From Modestobacter sp. Leaf380 (lineage in GTDB: Bacteria > Actinomycetota > Actinomycetes > Mycobacteriales > Geodermatophilaceae): a DNA stretch of 64,000 bases. Positions 50,870-59,891 of the stretch are shown one piece after another; position 1 is the first letter of the stretch; each line of letters starts with the position of its first letter. The notes beneath the pieces were generated by a model, which saw nothing but the letters and a program-made list of their open reading frames with translations, was not told where the DNA came from and did no database searches. The stretch covers positions 809,980 to 873,979 of the forward strand of contig NZ_LMQC01000012.1 in NCBI RefSeq assembly GCF_001424485.1, read 5' to 3'. The position numbers were made by a program, and so were the translations under genes.

Positions 50870-51745
50870 ATGGCCCTGCAGCTGGACCTCGACGCCCTGG
50901 TCGCCATCGACGTGCACACCCACGTGCACGCCGACACCCACGGCCACCTGGCCCTGGACGACGAGCTCAACGAGGCGGCGTCGAAGTACTTCAAGGGCGA
51001 CCCCTACGACCCCACCGTCCCGGACATCGCCGCCGACTACCGGGCCAAGAACATGGCCGCGGTCGTGTTCACCGTGGACATCGAGCACGCCACCGGGCAC
51101 CCGGCGCTGAGCAACGAGGAGATCGCCGACCTCGCAGCGCAGCACCCCGACGTCCTCATCCCGTTCGGCTCGGTCGACCCGGCCCGCGGGGCCAAGGGCG
51201 TCGCGCTGGCCCGCAAGCTCGTGGAGCAGCACGACGTCCGCGGGTTCAAGTTCCACCCCTCGATCCAGGCCTTCGAGCCCAACGACCGGGCCGTCTACCC
51301 GCTCTACGAGGAGCTGCAGAGCCTCGGCGTCCCGGCGCTGTTCCACACCGGGCAGACCGGGATCGGCGCGGGCCTGCCGGGCGGGCGCGGGATCAAGCTG
51401 CGCTACTCCGACCCGATGCTGCTCGACGACGTCGCCGCCGACTTCCCGGGCCTCACGATCATCATGGCGCACCCCTCGGTGCCCTGGCAGGACAGCGCGA
51501 TCTCCATCGCCACGCACAAGGCCAACGTCTACATCGACCTGTCGGGCTGGTCGCCGAAGTACTTCCCGCCGCAGCTGGTCAAGGCCGCCAACGGCCTGCT
51601 CAAGCGCAAGGTGCTCTTCGGGTCGGACTACCCGCTGCTGCGGCCGGAACGCTGGATGGCCGACTTCGAGACCCTGGACATCAAGCCCGAGGTCAAGCCG
51701 CTGATCTTCAAGGAGAACGCGATCCGGGCCCTGGGGCTCCGGTGA
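50870..51745 (+). CDS. Amidohydrolase-family protein (ACMSD-like)
   Basis: 291 aa, metal-dependent TIM-barrel: HTH metal motif in DVHTHVHAD, GFKFHPSIQAF (His), IMAHPSVPWQ (His) and LFGSDYPL (Asp). This set fits the amidohydrolase 2/ACMSD group, whose members are decarboxylases or hydrolases of ring or acyl compounds. It starts 1 nt after the SDR stop and overlaps the ligase by 4 nt. The reaction is not predictable. Confidence 0.83.
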   Translation: MALQLDLDALVAIDVHTHVHADTHGHLALDDELNEAASKYFKGDPYDPTVPDIAADYRAKNMAAVVFTVDIEHATGHPALSNEEIADLAAQHPDVLIPFGSVDPARGAKGVALARKLVEQHDVRGFKFHPSIQAFEPNDRAVYPLYEELQSLGVPALFHTGQTGIGAGLPGGRGIKLRYSDPMLLDDVAADFPGLTIIMAHPSVPWQDSAISIATHKANVYIDLSGWSPKYFPPQLVKAANGLLKRKVLFGSDYPLLRPERWMADFETLDIKPEVKPLIFKENAIRALGLR

Positions 51746-53283
51746 GGGACCAGGGCCTCGGGTCCTGGCCCGAGCGCCGGCTGGCGATCTCCCCGGAGAA
51801 GCCGGCGCTGTGGTTCGAGGGGACGACGTCGACCTACCGCGACCTCGCCCTGCAGGTCCGGCGCACCGCGGGGGCCCTGCACGACCTCGGCGTCCGCCGG
51901 GGTGACCGGGTCGCCTGGCTGGGCGCCAACCACCCCACCGCGCTGCACCTGCTCTACGCCTGCGGCCAGCTCGGCGCGGTGTGGGTGCCGGTGAACGCCC
52001 GGCTCTCGCCCCCGGAGGCCCGGTACGTCCTGGAGCACTCCGGTGCCTCGGTCGTCGTCCACGGCCGCGAGCACGGGACGACGGCCGACGTCCTGGCCGA
52101 GCAGCTGCCCGGCGTCGCGCACTGGGCCGCCGCCGAGGCGCCGCTCGAGGGTGGCGCCGCCTCCCTGGACTGGCCGGCACTGGTCGCGGCGGCCGAGCCG
52201 GTGCGCCGGGACGAGGCCGTCACGCACGACGACGTCTGCCTGGTCATGTACACCTCGGGCACCACCGGGAAGCCCAAGGGCGCGACCCTCACCCACGGCA
52301 ACATGACCTGGGCCTGCCTCAACCAGGTGCTCGGGTTCGACTTCACCGGCGACGAGCGCACGCTCGGGCTGGCCCCGCTGTTCCACATCGGCGGGCTCAA
52401 CGGCTCGGTCAACCCGACCCTGCTGCGCGGTGGGTGCGTCGTCCTGGTCCGCGGGTTCGACCCGGCCGCCACCCTGCAGGTGGTCGCCGAGCAGCGGGTG
52501 ACCTCGTTCTTCGCCGTCGCCACGATGCTCGACGCGATGAGCAAGCAGCCGGGCTTCGGCACGCTGGACCTCACCGCGCTGCGCACCGTGGCCGCCGCCG
52601 GCGCGCCCCTGCCCCTGCCGCTGCTGCGCACCTGGCTGGACCGCGGGGTGACCGTGCAGCAGGCCTACGGCATGACCGAGTCCGCCCCGGCCGGCACGGT
52701 GCTGGACAGCGCCGACGCCGTCGCCAAGGTCGGTTCGGCCGGCAAGCAGCAGTTCTTCGTCGACCTGAAGGTGGTGCGGCCCGACGGCACGGAGTGCGAC
52801 CCCGGTGAGGTCGGCGAGGTGCTGCTGAGCGGCCCCAACCTGATGCAGGGCTACTGGGACGCCCCCGAGGCGACCGCCGCCGTGCTGGTCGACGGCTGGT
52901 ACCACTCCGGCGACGCCGGCTCCACCGACGCGGACGGCTACCTCTACATCCGCGACCGGTACAAGGACATGATCATCTCGGGCGGGGAGAACGTGTACCC
53001 GGCCGAGGTGGAGTCCACGATGCTGGAGCTGCCGGAGGTGTCCGAGGTCGCCGTCATCGGCGTGCCGGACCCGCACTGGGGCGAGATCGGCCTGGCCGTC
53101 GTCGTCCCCACCCCCGGGGCGGTGCAGGACCCCGAGGCGCTGCGCGCCGCGCTGCGGGAGAAGCTGGCCGGGTTCAAGGTGCCCAAGCAGGTGCGGTTCG
53201 TGACCGAGCTGCCCAAGACCGCCACCGGCAAGATCCGCAAGCCCGACCTGAGATCCACGTACTCACCGAGGAGTGACGCATGA
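51742..53283 (+). CDS. AMP-forming long/medium-chain-type acyl-CoA synthetase
   Basis: 513 aa. ANL motifs: MYTSGTTGKPKG, AYGMTES, GWYHSGDAG, DRYKDMIISGGENVYPAEVES and the A10 Lys in TATGKIRK. Activates an acid to its CoA ester, probably the first step of the pathway. Coupled to the amidohydrolase (GTGA) and to the MaoC gene (ATGA). Confidence 0.9.
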   Translation: MRDQGLGSWPERRLAISPEKPALWFEGTTSTYRDLALQVRRTAGALHDLGVRRGDRVAWLGANHPTALHLLYACGQLGAVWVPVNARLSPPEARYVLEHSGASVVVHGREHGTTADVLAEQLPGVAHWAAAEAPLEGGAASLDWPALVAAAEPVRRDEAVTHDDVCLVMYTSGTTGKPKGATLTHGNMTWACLNQVLGFDFTGDERTLGLAPLFHIGGLNGSVNPTLLRGGCVVLVRGFDPAATLQVVAEQRVTSFFAVATMLDAMSKQPGFGTLDLTALRTVAAAGAPLPLPLLRTWLDRGVTVQQAYGMTESAPAGTVLDSADAVAKVGSAGKQQFFVDLKVVRPDGTECDPGEVGEVLLSGPNLMQGYWDAPEATAAVLVDGWYHSGDAGSTDADGYLYIRDRYKDMIISGGENVYPAEVESTMLELPEVSEVAVIGVPDPHWGEIGLAVVVPTPGAVQDPEALRAALREKLAGFKVPKQVRFVTELPKTATGKIRKPDLRSTYSPRSDA

Positions 53284-53747
53284 CCACCACCACGACGATC
53301 GCCGAGATCGCCGGCCTCCAGGGCACCGAGCTGGGCACCAGCGACTGGTACGAGATCACCCAGGAGGCGGTCAACACCTTCGCCGACGCCACCGGTGACC
53401 ACCAGTGGATCCACGTCGACGTCGAGCGGGCCAAGGCCGAGAGCCCCTTCGGCGGGCCGATCGCCCACGGGTTCATGACCCTCTCGCTGGCCGTCCCGCT
53501 GGCCACCGCGACGTACACGATCAGCGACGCGGTCATGGGCGTGAACTACGGGCTCAACAAGGTCCGCTTCCCCGCGCCGGTCCCGGTCGGCTCGCGGGTG
53601 CGGGCGACGACCACGCTGAAGTCCGTCGAGGAGGTCGCCGGCGGGGTGCAGAACACGATCTCGGTCGTCATCGAGCGCGAGGGCGGCGACAAGCCGGTCT
53701 GCATCGCCGAGTGGGTCACCCGCGCGTACGGCGCCCCCGCCTCCTGA
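53280..53747 (+). CDS. MaoC-like enoyl-CoA hydratase
   Basis: 155 aa hot-dog fold protein. The hydratase 2 motif is FADATGDHQWIHVD (Asp and His catalytic pair), followed by FGGPIAHGFMTLSL. It would hydrate an enoyl-CoA to a (R)-3-hydroxyacyl-CoA. Last gene of the SDR operon. Confidence 0.88.
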   Translation: MTTTTTIAEIAGLQGTELGTSDWYEITQEAVNTFADATGDHQWIHVDVERAKAESPFGGPIAHGFMTLSLAVPLATATYTISDAVMGVNYGLNKVRFPAPVPVGSRVRATTTLKSVEEVAGGVQNTISVVIEREGGDKPVCIAEWVTRAYGAPAS

Positions 53748-53840
53748 GGAACGGCCTGCTGCCCCCCACGTCGCGCACCGCGCGGCGTGGGGCCCTGGTC
53801 GCGCTCCGCGCGGCGTGGGACCCTGCAGCCAGGCCGTTCC
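53748..53840. repeat. Nested inverted-repeat element with two internal 28-nt direct repeats
   Basis: Outer arms GGAACGGCCTG (53748-53758) and CAGGCCGTTCC (53830-53840) are perfect; adjacent CTGC/GCAG extends them across a one-base bulge. Inside lie two adjacent direct repeats of 28 nt, 53771-53798 and 53799-53826, that differ at three positions. CCCCACG...CGTGGGG forms a further 13-bp hairpin around the first. It lies directly after the MaoC stop, so it may double as a terminator. Repeat family and copy number elsewhere are unknown. Confidence 0.7.
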
Positions 53841-53859
53841 AGCACGTCACCATGGCGGC

Positions 53860-54432
53860 ATGCGCATCGCCGTCTTCACCGGGTCCCAGTCCGGCCCGCC
53901 GTCCCACCAGCACGCCGCGGCCACGTTCGCCGAGTCCCTGGCCCGGGCCGGCGTCGGGATCGTCTACGGCGGCGGGCGCGCCGGGCTGATGGGCGTGGTC
54001 GCCGACGCGGCGCTGGCCGCCGGCGGCGAGGTCGTCGGGGTCATCCCGCAGCACCTGGTCGACGACGAGCTCGCCCACACCGGGCTGACCGACCTGCGGG
54101 TGGTCGGCACCATGCACGAGCGCAAGGCCGCGATGGCCGACCTCGCCGACGCCTTCGTCGCCCTGCCCGGCGCCGCCGGCACCCTCGAGGAGCTCTTCGA
54201 GGCCTGGACCTGGGGCATGCTCGGCCTGCACGCCAAGCCCACCCTGCTGCTGGACGTCGACGACTTCTGGCAGCCGCTGGTCACCCAGCTGCGCCGGATG
54301 GTCGACGACGGCTACCTGGACGGCCGCCGCCTGGACGCCCTGGGCGTGGTGCACAGCGCCGACGCCCTGCTGGAGTTCGTCGCCGGCTACCAGCACCCGC
54401 AGCGCAAGTGGGCCAAGCCGGCCCAGGGCTGA
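53860..54432 (+). CDS. LOG-family (TIGR00730) Rossmann-fold protein, cytokinin-type phosphoribohydrolase
   Basis: 190 aa. Nucleotide-binding YGGGRAGLMG and the catalytic loop LPGAAGTLEELFEAWTWGMLG. The usual PGGxGTxxE motif reads PGAAGTLEE, that is Gly to Ala at the second glycine; the Glu is kept. Members split adenosine monophosphate-type nucleotides or cytokinin ribotides. It stands alone on the strand between a repeat and a flavoprotein gene. Confidence 0.82.
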   Translation: MRIAVFTGSQSGPPSHQHAAATFAESLARAGVGIVYGGGRAGLMGVVADAALAAGGEVVGVIPQHLVDDELAHTGLTDLRVVGTMHERKAAMADLADAFVALPGAAGTLEELFEAWTWGMLGLHAKPTLLLDVDDFWQPLVTQLRRMVDDGYLDGRRLDALGVVHSADALLEFVAGYQHPQRKWAKPAQG

Positions 54433-54449
54433 CCACCTACCGTCGGGAC

Positions 54450-55601
54450 GTGGAGTCCTTCGACGTCGTCGTGGTCGGCGGCGGCCCCGCCGGGGCGGCC
54501 GCCGCCCTGGCCGCCCGCCGGCACGGGGCATCGGTGCTGGTCCTGGACCGGTCGGGGTTCCCACGGGACAAGGTCTGCGGTGACGGCGTCGCCCCCGAGG
54601 CCCTGGACGTGCTGGCCGCCCTCGGCGTCGACGTCGACGCGGTCACCGACGGGTACCCGGCGGTCCCCCGGCTGCGGCTGACCTCGCCGTCCGGGCGGAC
54701 GGTGGAGCGCACGATGCACCGGCCGGCGGTCGTCGTCCCCCGGGCGGTGCTGGACGGCCGGGTGCTCGACGCCGCGCTGGCCGCCGGGGCGCAGTTCCGC
54801 CGGCACACCGTCCGCCGGGTCACCTCCGGACCGGACGGCGTGGACGTCGACGGCGTGCTCACCGCCGGGGTGCTGGTCGGCGCGGACGGCGCGGAGTCCG
54901 TCGTCCGGCGGGCGCTGGGCATCGCCCCGAACCGCCCGGACCGGCTGGCCATCGCCCTGCGCGGGTACGCCCCGGCCGGCGACCCGGGCGTGCAGGTCAT
55001 CACCACCACCGAGCAGCGCTGGCCGGCCTACGCCTGGTCCTTCCCGATCGGCGACGGCCGGGCCAACGTGGGCTACGGGGAGCTGGTCAGCGGCGGGGCG
55101 ACCCGGGCCGGGCTGCTGGAGGGCCTGCACCGGCTGCTGCCCGGCGTGGAGCCGACCGGGCTGCGGGCGCACCGGCTGCCGCTGTCCACCGGCCGGCCGC
55201 GGCTGCCCGACGGGCGGGTGCTGCTGGCCGGGGACGCCCAGTCGCTGATCAACCCGATGACCGGTGAGGGCATCTTCTACGCGGTGCTGTCCGGGGCGTT
55301 CGCCGGCGCCGCCGCGGCCCACGGCGCCGACGCCGGCCGGGTGTTCCGCACGGCCCTGCAGGGACGGCTGGGCACCCACCTGCGGCACTCGACCGTCGCG
55401 TCGTGGGTCAGCCGGTGGCCGCGGGTGATGGACGCGGTGTTCGCCGCCGCCCACCGAGACCAGCGGGTGTTCGACGACGTCGTCGCGCTGGGGCTGGCCG
55501 ACGGCCGGCTGACCGGGCGCACCCTGCTGGGCGCGGGACGGCGGCTGGGCGACCCGGGTGCCGTCTCAGGCGGGCAGGCGCGTGCCGGCGGCGATCTCTG
55601 A
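54450..55601 (+). CDS. FAD-dependent oxidoreductase, geranylgeranyl reductase-like
   Basis: 383 aa from GTG 54450. FAD motifs: DVVVVGGGPAGAAAALAARR, FPRDKVCGDGVAP (typical of the geranylgeranyl reductase/menaquinone-reductase family), VGADGAESVVRR, and GRVLLAGDAQSLINPMTGEG (second FAD site). In actinobacteria such proteins (MenJ-type) reduce isoprenoid side chains of menaquinone, which would fit the menB gene in the window, but the substrate is not proven. Overlaps the convergent cyclase gene by 36 nt. Confidence 0.83.
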   Translation: MESFDVVVVGGGPAGAAAALAARRHGASVLVLDRSGFPRDKVCGDGVAPEALDVLAALGVDVDAVTDGYPAVPRLRLTSPSGRTVERTMHRPAVVVPRAVLDGRVLDAALAAGAQFRRHTVRRVTSGPDGVDVDGVLTAGVLVGADGAESVVRRALGIAPNRPDRLAIALRGYAPAGDPGVQVITTTEQRWPAYAWSFPIGDGRANVGYGELVSGGATRAGLLEGLHRLLPGVEPTGLRAHRLPLSTGRPRLPDGRVLLAGDAQSLINPMTGEGIFYAVLSGAFAGAAAAHGADAGRVFRTALQGRLGTHLRHSTVASWVSRWPRVMDAVFAAAHRDQRVFDDVVALGLADGRLTGRTLLGAGRRLGDPGAVSGGQARAGGDL

Positions 55602-56615
55602 CCGGTCGCGACCGGCCCGCTTGGCGGCGTAGAGCGCGTCGTCCGCGGCGCGGTAGAGGCCCTTCAGGTCCAGGGCGTCGGAGGGTGCGTGCGCGCCGCC
55701 CACGCTGACGGTGAGCGGCAGCAGCCGGCCGTCGGGCAGCAGCAGCGGAGAGCGGCGGACGGCGGCCACCAGGTCCGCGGCCCGCTCGGCCAGCCGGTCC
55801 GGCGCGCACCCGGGCAGCACCATGACCAGCTCGTCCCCGCCGAGGCGGCCGACCACGCAGTCGGTGCGCCGCACCTGGGTGCGGACGACGTCGGCCAGGT
55901 GCACCAGAGCGTCGTCCCCGACCAGGTGCCCGTGCTCGTCGTTGACCTGCTTGAAGCCGTCGACGTCGACCATCAGCACCGCGACCTGGCCCTGCGCCAG
56001 GGCCGAGCCCAGCGCGGTGTCCACGGCCCGGCGCCGGAGCAGGCCGGTGAGCCCGTCGGCGGTGGCCTGCACGTGCAGTGCCTCGAAGGCCCGCTCGCGC
56101 CGGTCCGCCGACCACACCAGCGCGACGGTGACGGCGACCATGGCGGCACCCACGACGACGGCGTCCGTGACGCCCTGCGCCGAGGGGTCGACCAGCACGG
56201 TGGCGGTGCCGCTGGAGAGCACCCCGAGTCCGGTGGTGAGCAGTGCGCCGGGCCCGCGCAGCTGGGTGGCCCCCAGCAGCACCGGCACGACCAGGAAGAC
56301 CTGGGCGGCCGCGGAGGAGTCCGCCGTCGCCAGGTTGGAGACGCCGTTGGCGACGGCGCCCAGCGTCGGCACCAGGAGCAGCACGCCGGCCCGGTCCAGC
56401 CGGTCGGGGTCCGCCCGGAGGATGCCGACCGCTGCCGCGACCATGCCCAGGCCGAGGACGACGAAGGCCGTCATCGGGCCCGGGGCCAGTTGCGGCGGGG
56501 CGACGAGCGCCCACGGCACCAGCACCAGGCCGCTGAAGGCGACCAGTCCGGCCGACACCCGGGCGGCGCCCGCCGGCTGGCGGGCGCGCAGACCCGCGGG
56601 CAGGCCGCGGCTCAC
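55566..56615 (-). CDS. Membrane diguanylate cyclase (second of pair)
   Basis: 349 aa from GTG 56615, overlapping the upstream cyclase stop by 4 nt. About six hydrophobic segments (residues 15-170), then a GGDEF domain with LMVDVDGFKQVND and the active-site variant GRLGGDELVMVL (GGDEL). The C-terminal RAADDALYAAKRAGRDR closes the domain. It is a paralogue of the upstream gene, so the two arose by duplication. Confidence 0.87.
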   Translation of the reverse strand: MSRGLPAGLRARQPAGAARVSAGLVAFSGLVLVPWALVAPPQLAPGPMTAFVVLGLGMVAAAVGILRADPDRLDRAGVLLLVPTLGAVANGVSNLATADSSAAAQVFLVVPVLLGATQLRGPGALLTTGLGVLSSGTATVLVDPSAQGVTDAVVVGAAMVAVTVALVWSADRRERAFEALHVQATADGLTGLLRRRAVDTALGSALAQGQVAVLMVDVDGFKQVNDEHGHLVGDDALVHLADVVRTQVRRTDCVVGRLGGDELVMVLPGCAPDRLAERAADLVAAVRRSPLLLPDGRLLPLTVSVGGAHAPSDALDLKGLYRAADDALYAAKRAGRDRSEIAAGTRLPA

Positions 56616-57649
56616 AGCCGGGCCCCGGCCGAGACCTGGTCCCGGCCGCCGCGCTTGGCCTCGTAGAGGGCGGCGTCGGCCGCCGCGTACAGCTCGCGCA
56701 GCCCGGTCCCCGCCGCGGCGGCCTGGGCCACCCCGACGCTCACGCTCAACGCCAGCATGGTCCCGTCCACCAGGGTCAGCGGCGCGGCCCGCACCGCCCG
56801 GACCAGTTCCTCGGCGCGCTCCACCGCGGTCTCCACGGTGCAGCCGGGCAGCACCACGGCCAGCTCGTCGCCGCCGATGCGGCCCAGCACGCTGTCGGTG
56901 GTCCGGATGCTGGCGCGCAGCACGGCCGCCAGGTGCACCAGGGCGTCGTCCCCGGCGAGGTGGCCGTGGCCGTCGTTGACCTGCTTGAAGCCGTCGACGT
57001 CGACCAGCACCAGGGCCGCGCCGTCGGCGCGGGTGGCCAGGGCGTGGCTCAGGGCGTCGTCGAAGACCCGGCGGGTGACCAGGCCGGTGAGCGTGTCGAC
57101 CGAGGCCTGCGCCTCCAGGGCGGCCATCAGCCGTTCCTTGCGGTCCTCGGCCTGCACCAGCACCGCGGTCACCGTCGCCATCGCGGCGCCGACGAAGACG
57201 ATGTCGCCGAGGCCGTCCACGACCGGCTGCAGCAGTGCGACGACGACGGCGTTCCCGCCGATCGCCACGGCCGTGACCAGCACGGCGCCCCGGGCGCGCA
57301 GCTGGGTGGCGGCGAGCAGGACGGGCAGGACGAGGAAGACCTGGGCCGCGGCCGAGGTGTCCCGGGTGAGCAGGTTCAGCGCGTTCACCGCGAGGGCGCC
57401 GGCGGTCGGGACCAGCAGCAGCACCCCGTGGGCGTCGAGTCGGACGGGGTCCCCGGTCCGGCAGGTCAGGGCCGACGCCAGCAGCACCGCGACCACGCTC
57501 CAGCACCCGACCTGGCTCACCAGACCGGCGTTGCTGGGGTCCAGGAAGGCCGACCACGCGGTGACGACGGCGGCCGCCACGACCACCAGCACGGAGGCAC
57601 GCGCAGCCGCCGCGGGTTCGCGGGCACGCAGGGAGGCAGGCAGCAGCAC
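56612..57649 (-). CDS. Membrane diguanylate cyclase (first of pair, FliA-type promoter)
   Basis: 345 aa from GTG 57649. I chose this start because it lies 9 nt after the GCCGAT box of a FliA-type promoter, exactly as in the gene at 16756, and because it then lines up with the N-terminus of its paralogue downstream. An upstream GTG at 57745 would give 377 aa. Six hydrophobic segments precede a GGDEF domain with LVDVDGFKQVND and GRIGGDELAVVL. It makes c-di-GMP if GGDEL is active, as in other cyclases. Confidence 0.85.
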   Translation of the reverse strand: MLLPASLRAREPAAAARASVLVVVAAAVVTAWSAFLDPSNAGLVSQVGCWSVVAVLLASALTCRTGDPVRLDAHGVLLLVPTAGALAVNALNLLTRDTSAAAQVFLVLPVLLAATQLRARGAVLVTAVAIGGNAVVVALLQPVVDGLGDIVFVGAAMATVTAVLVQAEDRKERLMAALEAQASVDTLTGLVTRRVFDDALSHALATRADGAALVLVDVDGFKQVNDGHGHLAGDDALVHLAAVLRASIRTTDSVLGRIGGDELAVVLPGCTVETAVERAEELVRAVRAAPLTLVDGTMLALSVSVGVAQAAAAGTGLRELYAAADAALYEAKRGGRDQVSAGARL

Positions 57650-57658
57650 GACCGGGTC

Positions 57659-57684
57659 ATCGGCACCACGGACGCCCAGCTGAG
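57659..57684 (-). promoter_or_regulatory. FliA (sigma-28)-type promoter
   Basis: Minus strand: CTCA (57684-57681), 16 nt, GCCGAT (57664-57659), then 9 nt to GTG 57649. Same structure as the promoter at 16720. It ties the cyclase pair to the motility regulon. Confidence 0.65.
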
Positions 57685-57872
57685 GGCGCCGTCCGGCGTC
57701 CTCACCCCGCGGGGGTACCCGGTGTGGGACCGTGGACGTGGGCACAGATCCGCGGTCGCCGCGGTTGTGCCGGGCGAGGTCCCGAGCGCAGTCCTGCGCC
57801 GACCCCCCGAACCCGATGCTCCGCACACCCGAGGCCCCGCCCACCGGAGGGCCTGCACACCCGAAGGACACC

Positions 57873-59876
57873 GTGACACCTCCTCCCTCCCCCGCGTCCC
57901 GCCGCCGGGTGCGCACCCCCGCGCAGCGCACGGCCACCAAGGCCGCCGCCCGCTCCGCGGAGAAGGCCGCCGAGAAGACCCAGGCCCGCGACGAGCGACG
58001 GGCCCAGCAGACCTGGGTCGACGGCGCCGAGCCCGCGCTGCCGGTCCGCACCACCCGGCCCGAGCACGTCGTGTTCCACCTGGGCCCGACCAACTCGGGC
58101 AAGACCTACGAGTCGCTGCAGGCCCTCGCGGCCGCCGGCTCCGGCGTCTACGCGGCACCGCTGCGCCAGCTCGCCCACGAGGCCTACGCCAAGCTCTCGG
58201 CCCAGCTCCCCGCCGGCACGGTCGGTCTGTCCACCGGTGAGGAGGAGATCGACCCGCAGGCGCCGATCGTCTGCTGCACCGTGGAGAAGGCACCCTCCCG
58301 CGGTGACCTGCTGGTCCTCGACGAGTCGCACTGGGTCGCCGACCCCGACCGCGGCCACCACTGGGCCCGGCTGCTGCTGACGGGCGAGTACCGCGAGATG
58401 CACCTGATCTCCGCCGCCGAGGCGCTGCTGCTGCTGCGCCCGCTGGTCGCCGACGCCGAGCAGGTCGTGGTGGTCAACCACAAGCGGCTGTCCCGCCTGG
58501 ACGTGCTGCACGCGCCGGTGAAGCCCGCCCAGGTCCGCGAGCAGACCCTCGTCGTCGCGTTCTCCCGCAAGACCGTCTACGCCGTCGCCGCGCAGCTGGA
58601 CCCGCACCGCCCGGGCAAGGTCGGCGTCCTCTACGGCGCGCTGCCCCCGGCCACCCGGCGCGACGTCATCGACCGCTTCACCCGCGGCGAGCTCCAGGTG
58701 CTGGTCACCACCGACGTCATCGGGCACGGCATCAACGTGCCGGCGACGACGGTGCTCTTCGCCGAGACCACCAAGTACGACGGCACCGAACTGCGTCCCC
58801 TGCGCACCTGGGAGGCCGCCCAGATCGCCGGCCGCGCCGGTCGCTACGGGCTCACCGGGCACGGCCAGGTCGGCGTCCTCGGTGGGGTGCAGGGCCTGCG
58901 GCCGGTGCCCGCCCTCGTCGTCGCCGGTGCCGCCGTGGCCCGCGGCGACGTGATGAGCGACCTGCCCAACCGCAAGCCCCGGCTGCGCCCCGAGCTCGAG
59001 GACCTGGGCGCCTTCGAGGCCGTCGACCTGCCCGAGGCGCTGACCCGCTGGTCGCTGTGGGCCCGCACGGCCACCAAGACCGAGGCGATGACGCCGGACG
59101 ACGTCACCGGGTTGATCATCCGGGTGCAGGCGCTGCTGCCGATGCTGCGCGGCCCGCTGGCGACCGACCTGTGGACGGTCTGGCGGCTGATCAACCTGGC
59201 CATCGACCACGACCCGCCGCGCCGGGTGCGCTGGCTGGCCCTCGCGCGTGCCGCGCTGCAGCACGAGGCCGGGCTCCAGGTCAGCCGCGACCTGGTGCTG
59301 CCCGCGCTGCCCAGCGGCGGCGCCGTGCAGGAGTTCGAGCAGGCCGCCGCGCAGGCCCGCGAGGCCCAGACGCTGCTGCGCTCGTTCCCCGGCGTCGCCG
59401 GGCTGACCAGTGACGACGCCGCCCGGGTGGAGGAGAAGTGCGCGGCCCGGATCACCGAGCTGCTGCCCGAGGCCATCACGCTGTCCACCGCCGCCCGCTG
59501 CACCCAGTGCGGCGCCGGCATCGCGCCCTGGTTCACCACCTGCCGCGACTGCGGCACCCGGCCGGCCGGCCGGCCGGCCACCGGGGACCGTCGTCCCCCG
59601 CGCGAGCCGTCCCGGTCCGACGCGCCGGCCCGGGGCCGTTCCGGTGGCGGCGGCGGACGTGGTCGCACCGGCGCCTCCGCCGCGTCGTCCGCTGGTGGGG
59701 CGACCGGGGGGCGCAAGCCCCGCAAGTCCGACGTCGGCGCCGGTGGCCGACAGGACCCCAAGGCGCACGACCGCGCCGACCGCGGCCGCGGCTCCGACGG
59801 CGGGCCGCCGCCCTCGGACCGGCCCAAGCACCGGCGCCGTGGACGCTCGGGGGGCGGACCGACCGGGGCACGCTGA
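57873..59876 (+). CDS. SUV3-like RNA helicase with zinc ribbon and Arg/Gly-rich tail
   Basis: 667 aa from GTG 57873 (gaaggac just upstream); ATG 57816 is an alternative. Motifs: Walker A GPTNSGKT at residues 71-78, Walker B VLDESHW, and helicase C TTDVIGHGINVP with AGRAGRYG, matching mitochondrial SUV3/bacterial relatives. In SUV3 motif II is usually DEIQ; here it is DESH. A C-terminal zinc ribbon CTQCG...CRDCG comes at about residue 545-570, followed by about 100 residues of Arg/Gly/Ser/Lys-rich disordered tail, which would bind RNA. It may work in RNA decay; the partner is unknown. Confidence 0.85.
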   Translation: MTPPPSPASRRRVRTPAQRTATKAAARSAEKAAEKTQARDERRAQQTWVDGAEPALPVRTTRPEHVVFHLGPTNSGKTYESLQALAAAGSGVYAAPLRQLAHEAYAKLSAQLPAGTVGLSTGEEEIDPQAPIVCCTVEKAPSRGDLLVLDESHWVADPDRGHHWARLLLTGEYREMHLISAAEALLLLRPLVADAEQVVVVNHKRLSRLDVLHAPVKPAQVREQTLVVAFSRKTVYAVAAQLDPHRPGKVGVLYGALPPATRRDVIDRFTRGELQVLVTTDVIGHGINVPATTVLFAETTKYDGTELRPLRTWEAAQIAGRAGRYGLTGHGQVGVLGGVQGLRPVPALVVAGAAVARGDVMSDLPNRKPRLRPELEDLGAFEAVDLPEALTRWSLWARTATKTEAMTPDDVTGLIIRVQALLPMLRGPLATDLWTVWRLINLAIDHDPPRRVRWLALARAALQHEAGLQVSRDLVLPALPSGGAVQEFEQAAAQAREAQTLLRSFPGVAGLTSDDAARVEEKCAARITELLPEAITLSTAARCTQCGAGIAPWFTTCRDCGTRPAGRPATGDRRPPREPSRSDAPARGRSGGGGGRGRTGASAASSAGGATGGRKPRKSDVGAGGRQDPKAHDRADRGRGSDGGPPPSDRPKHRRRGRSGGGPTGAR

Positions 59877-59891
59877 CCGGGGGCGGGGAGA

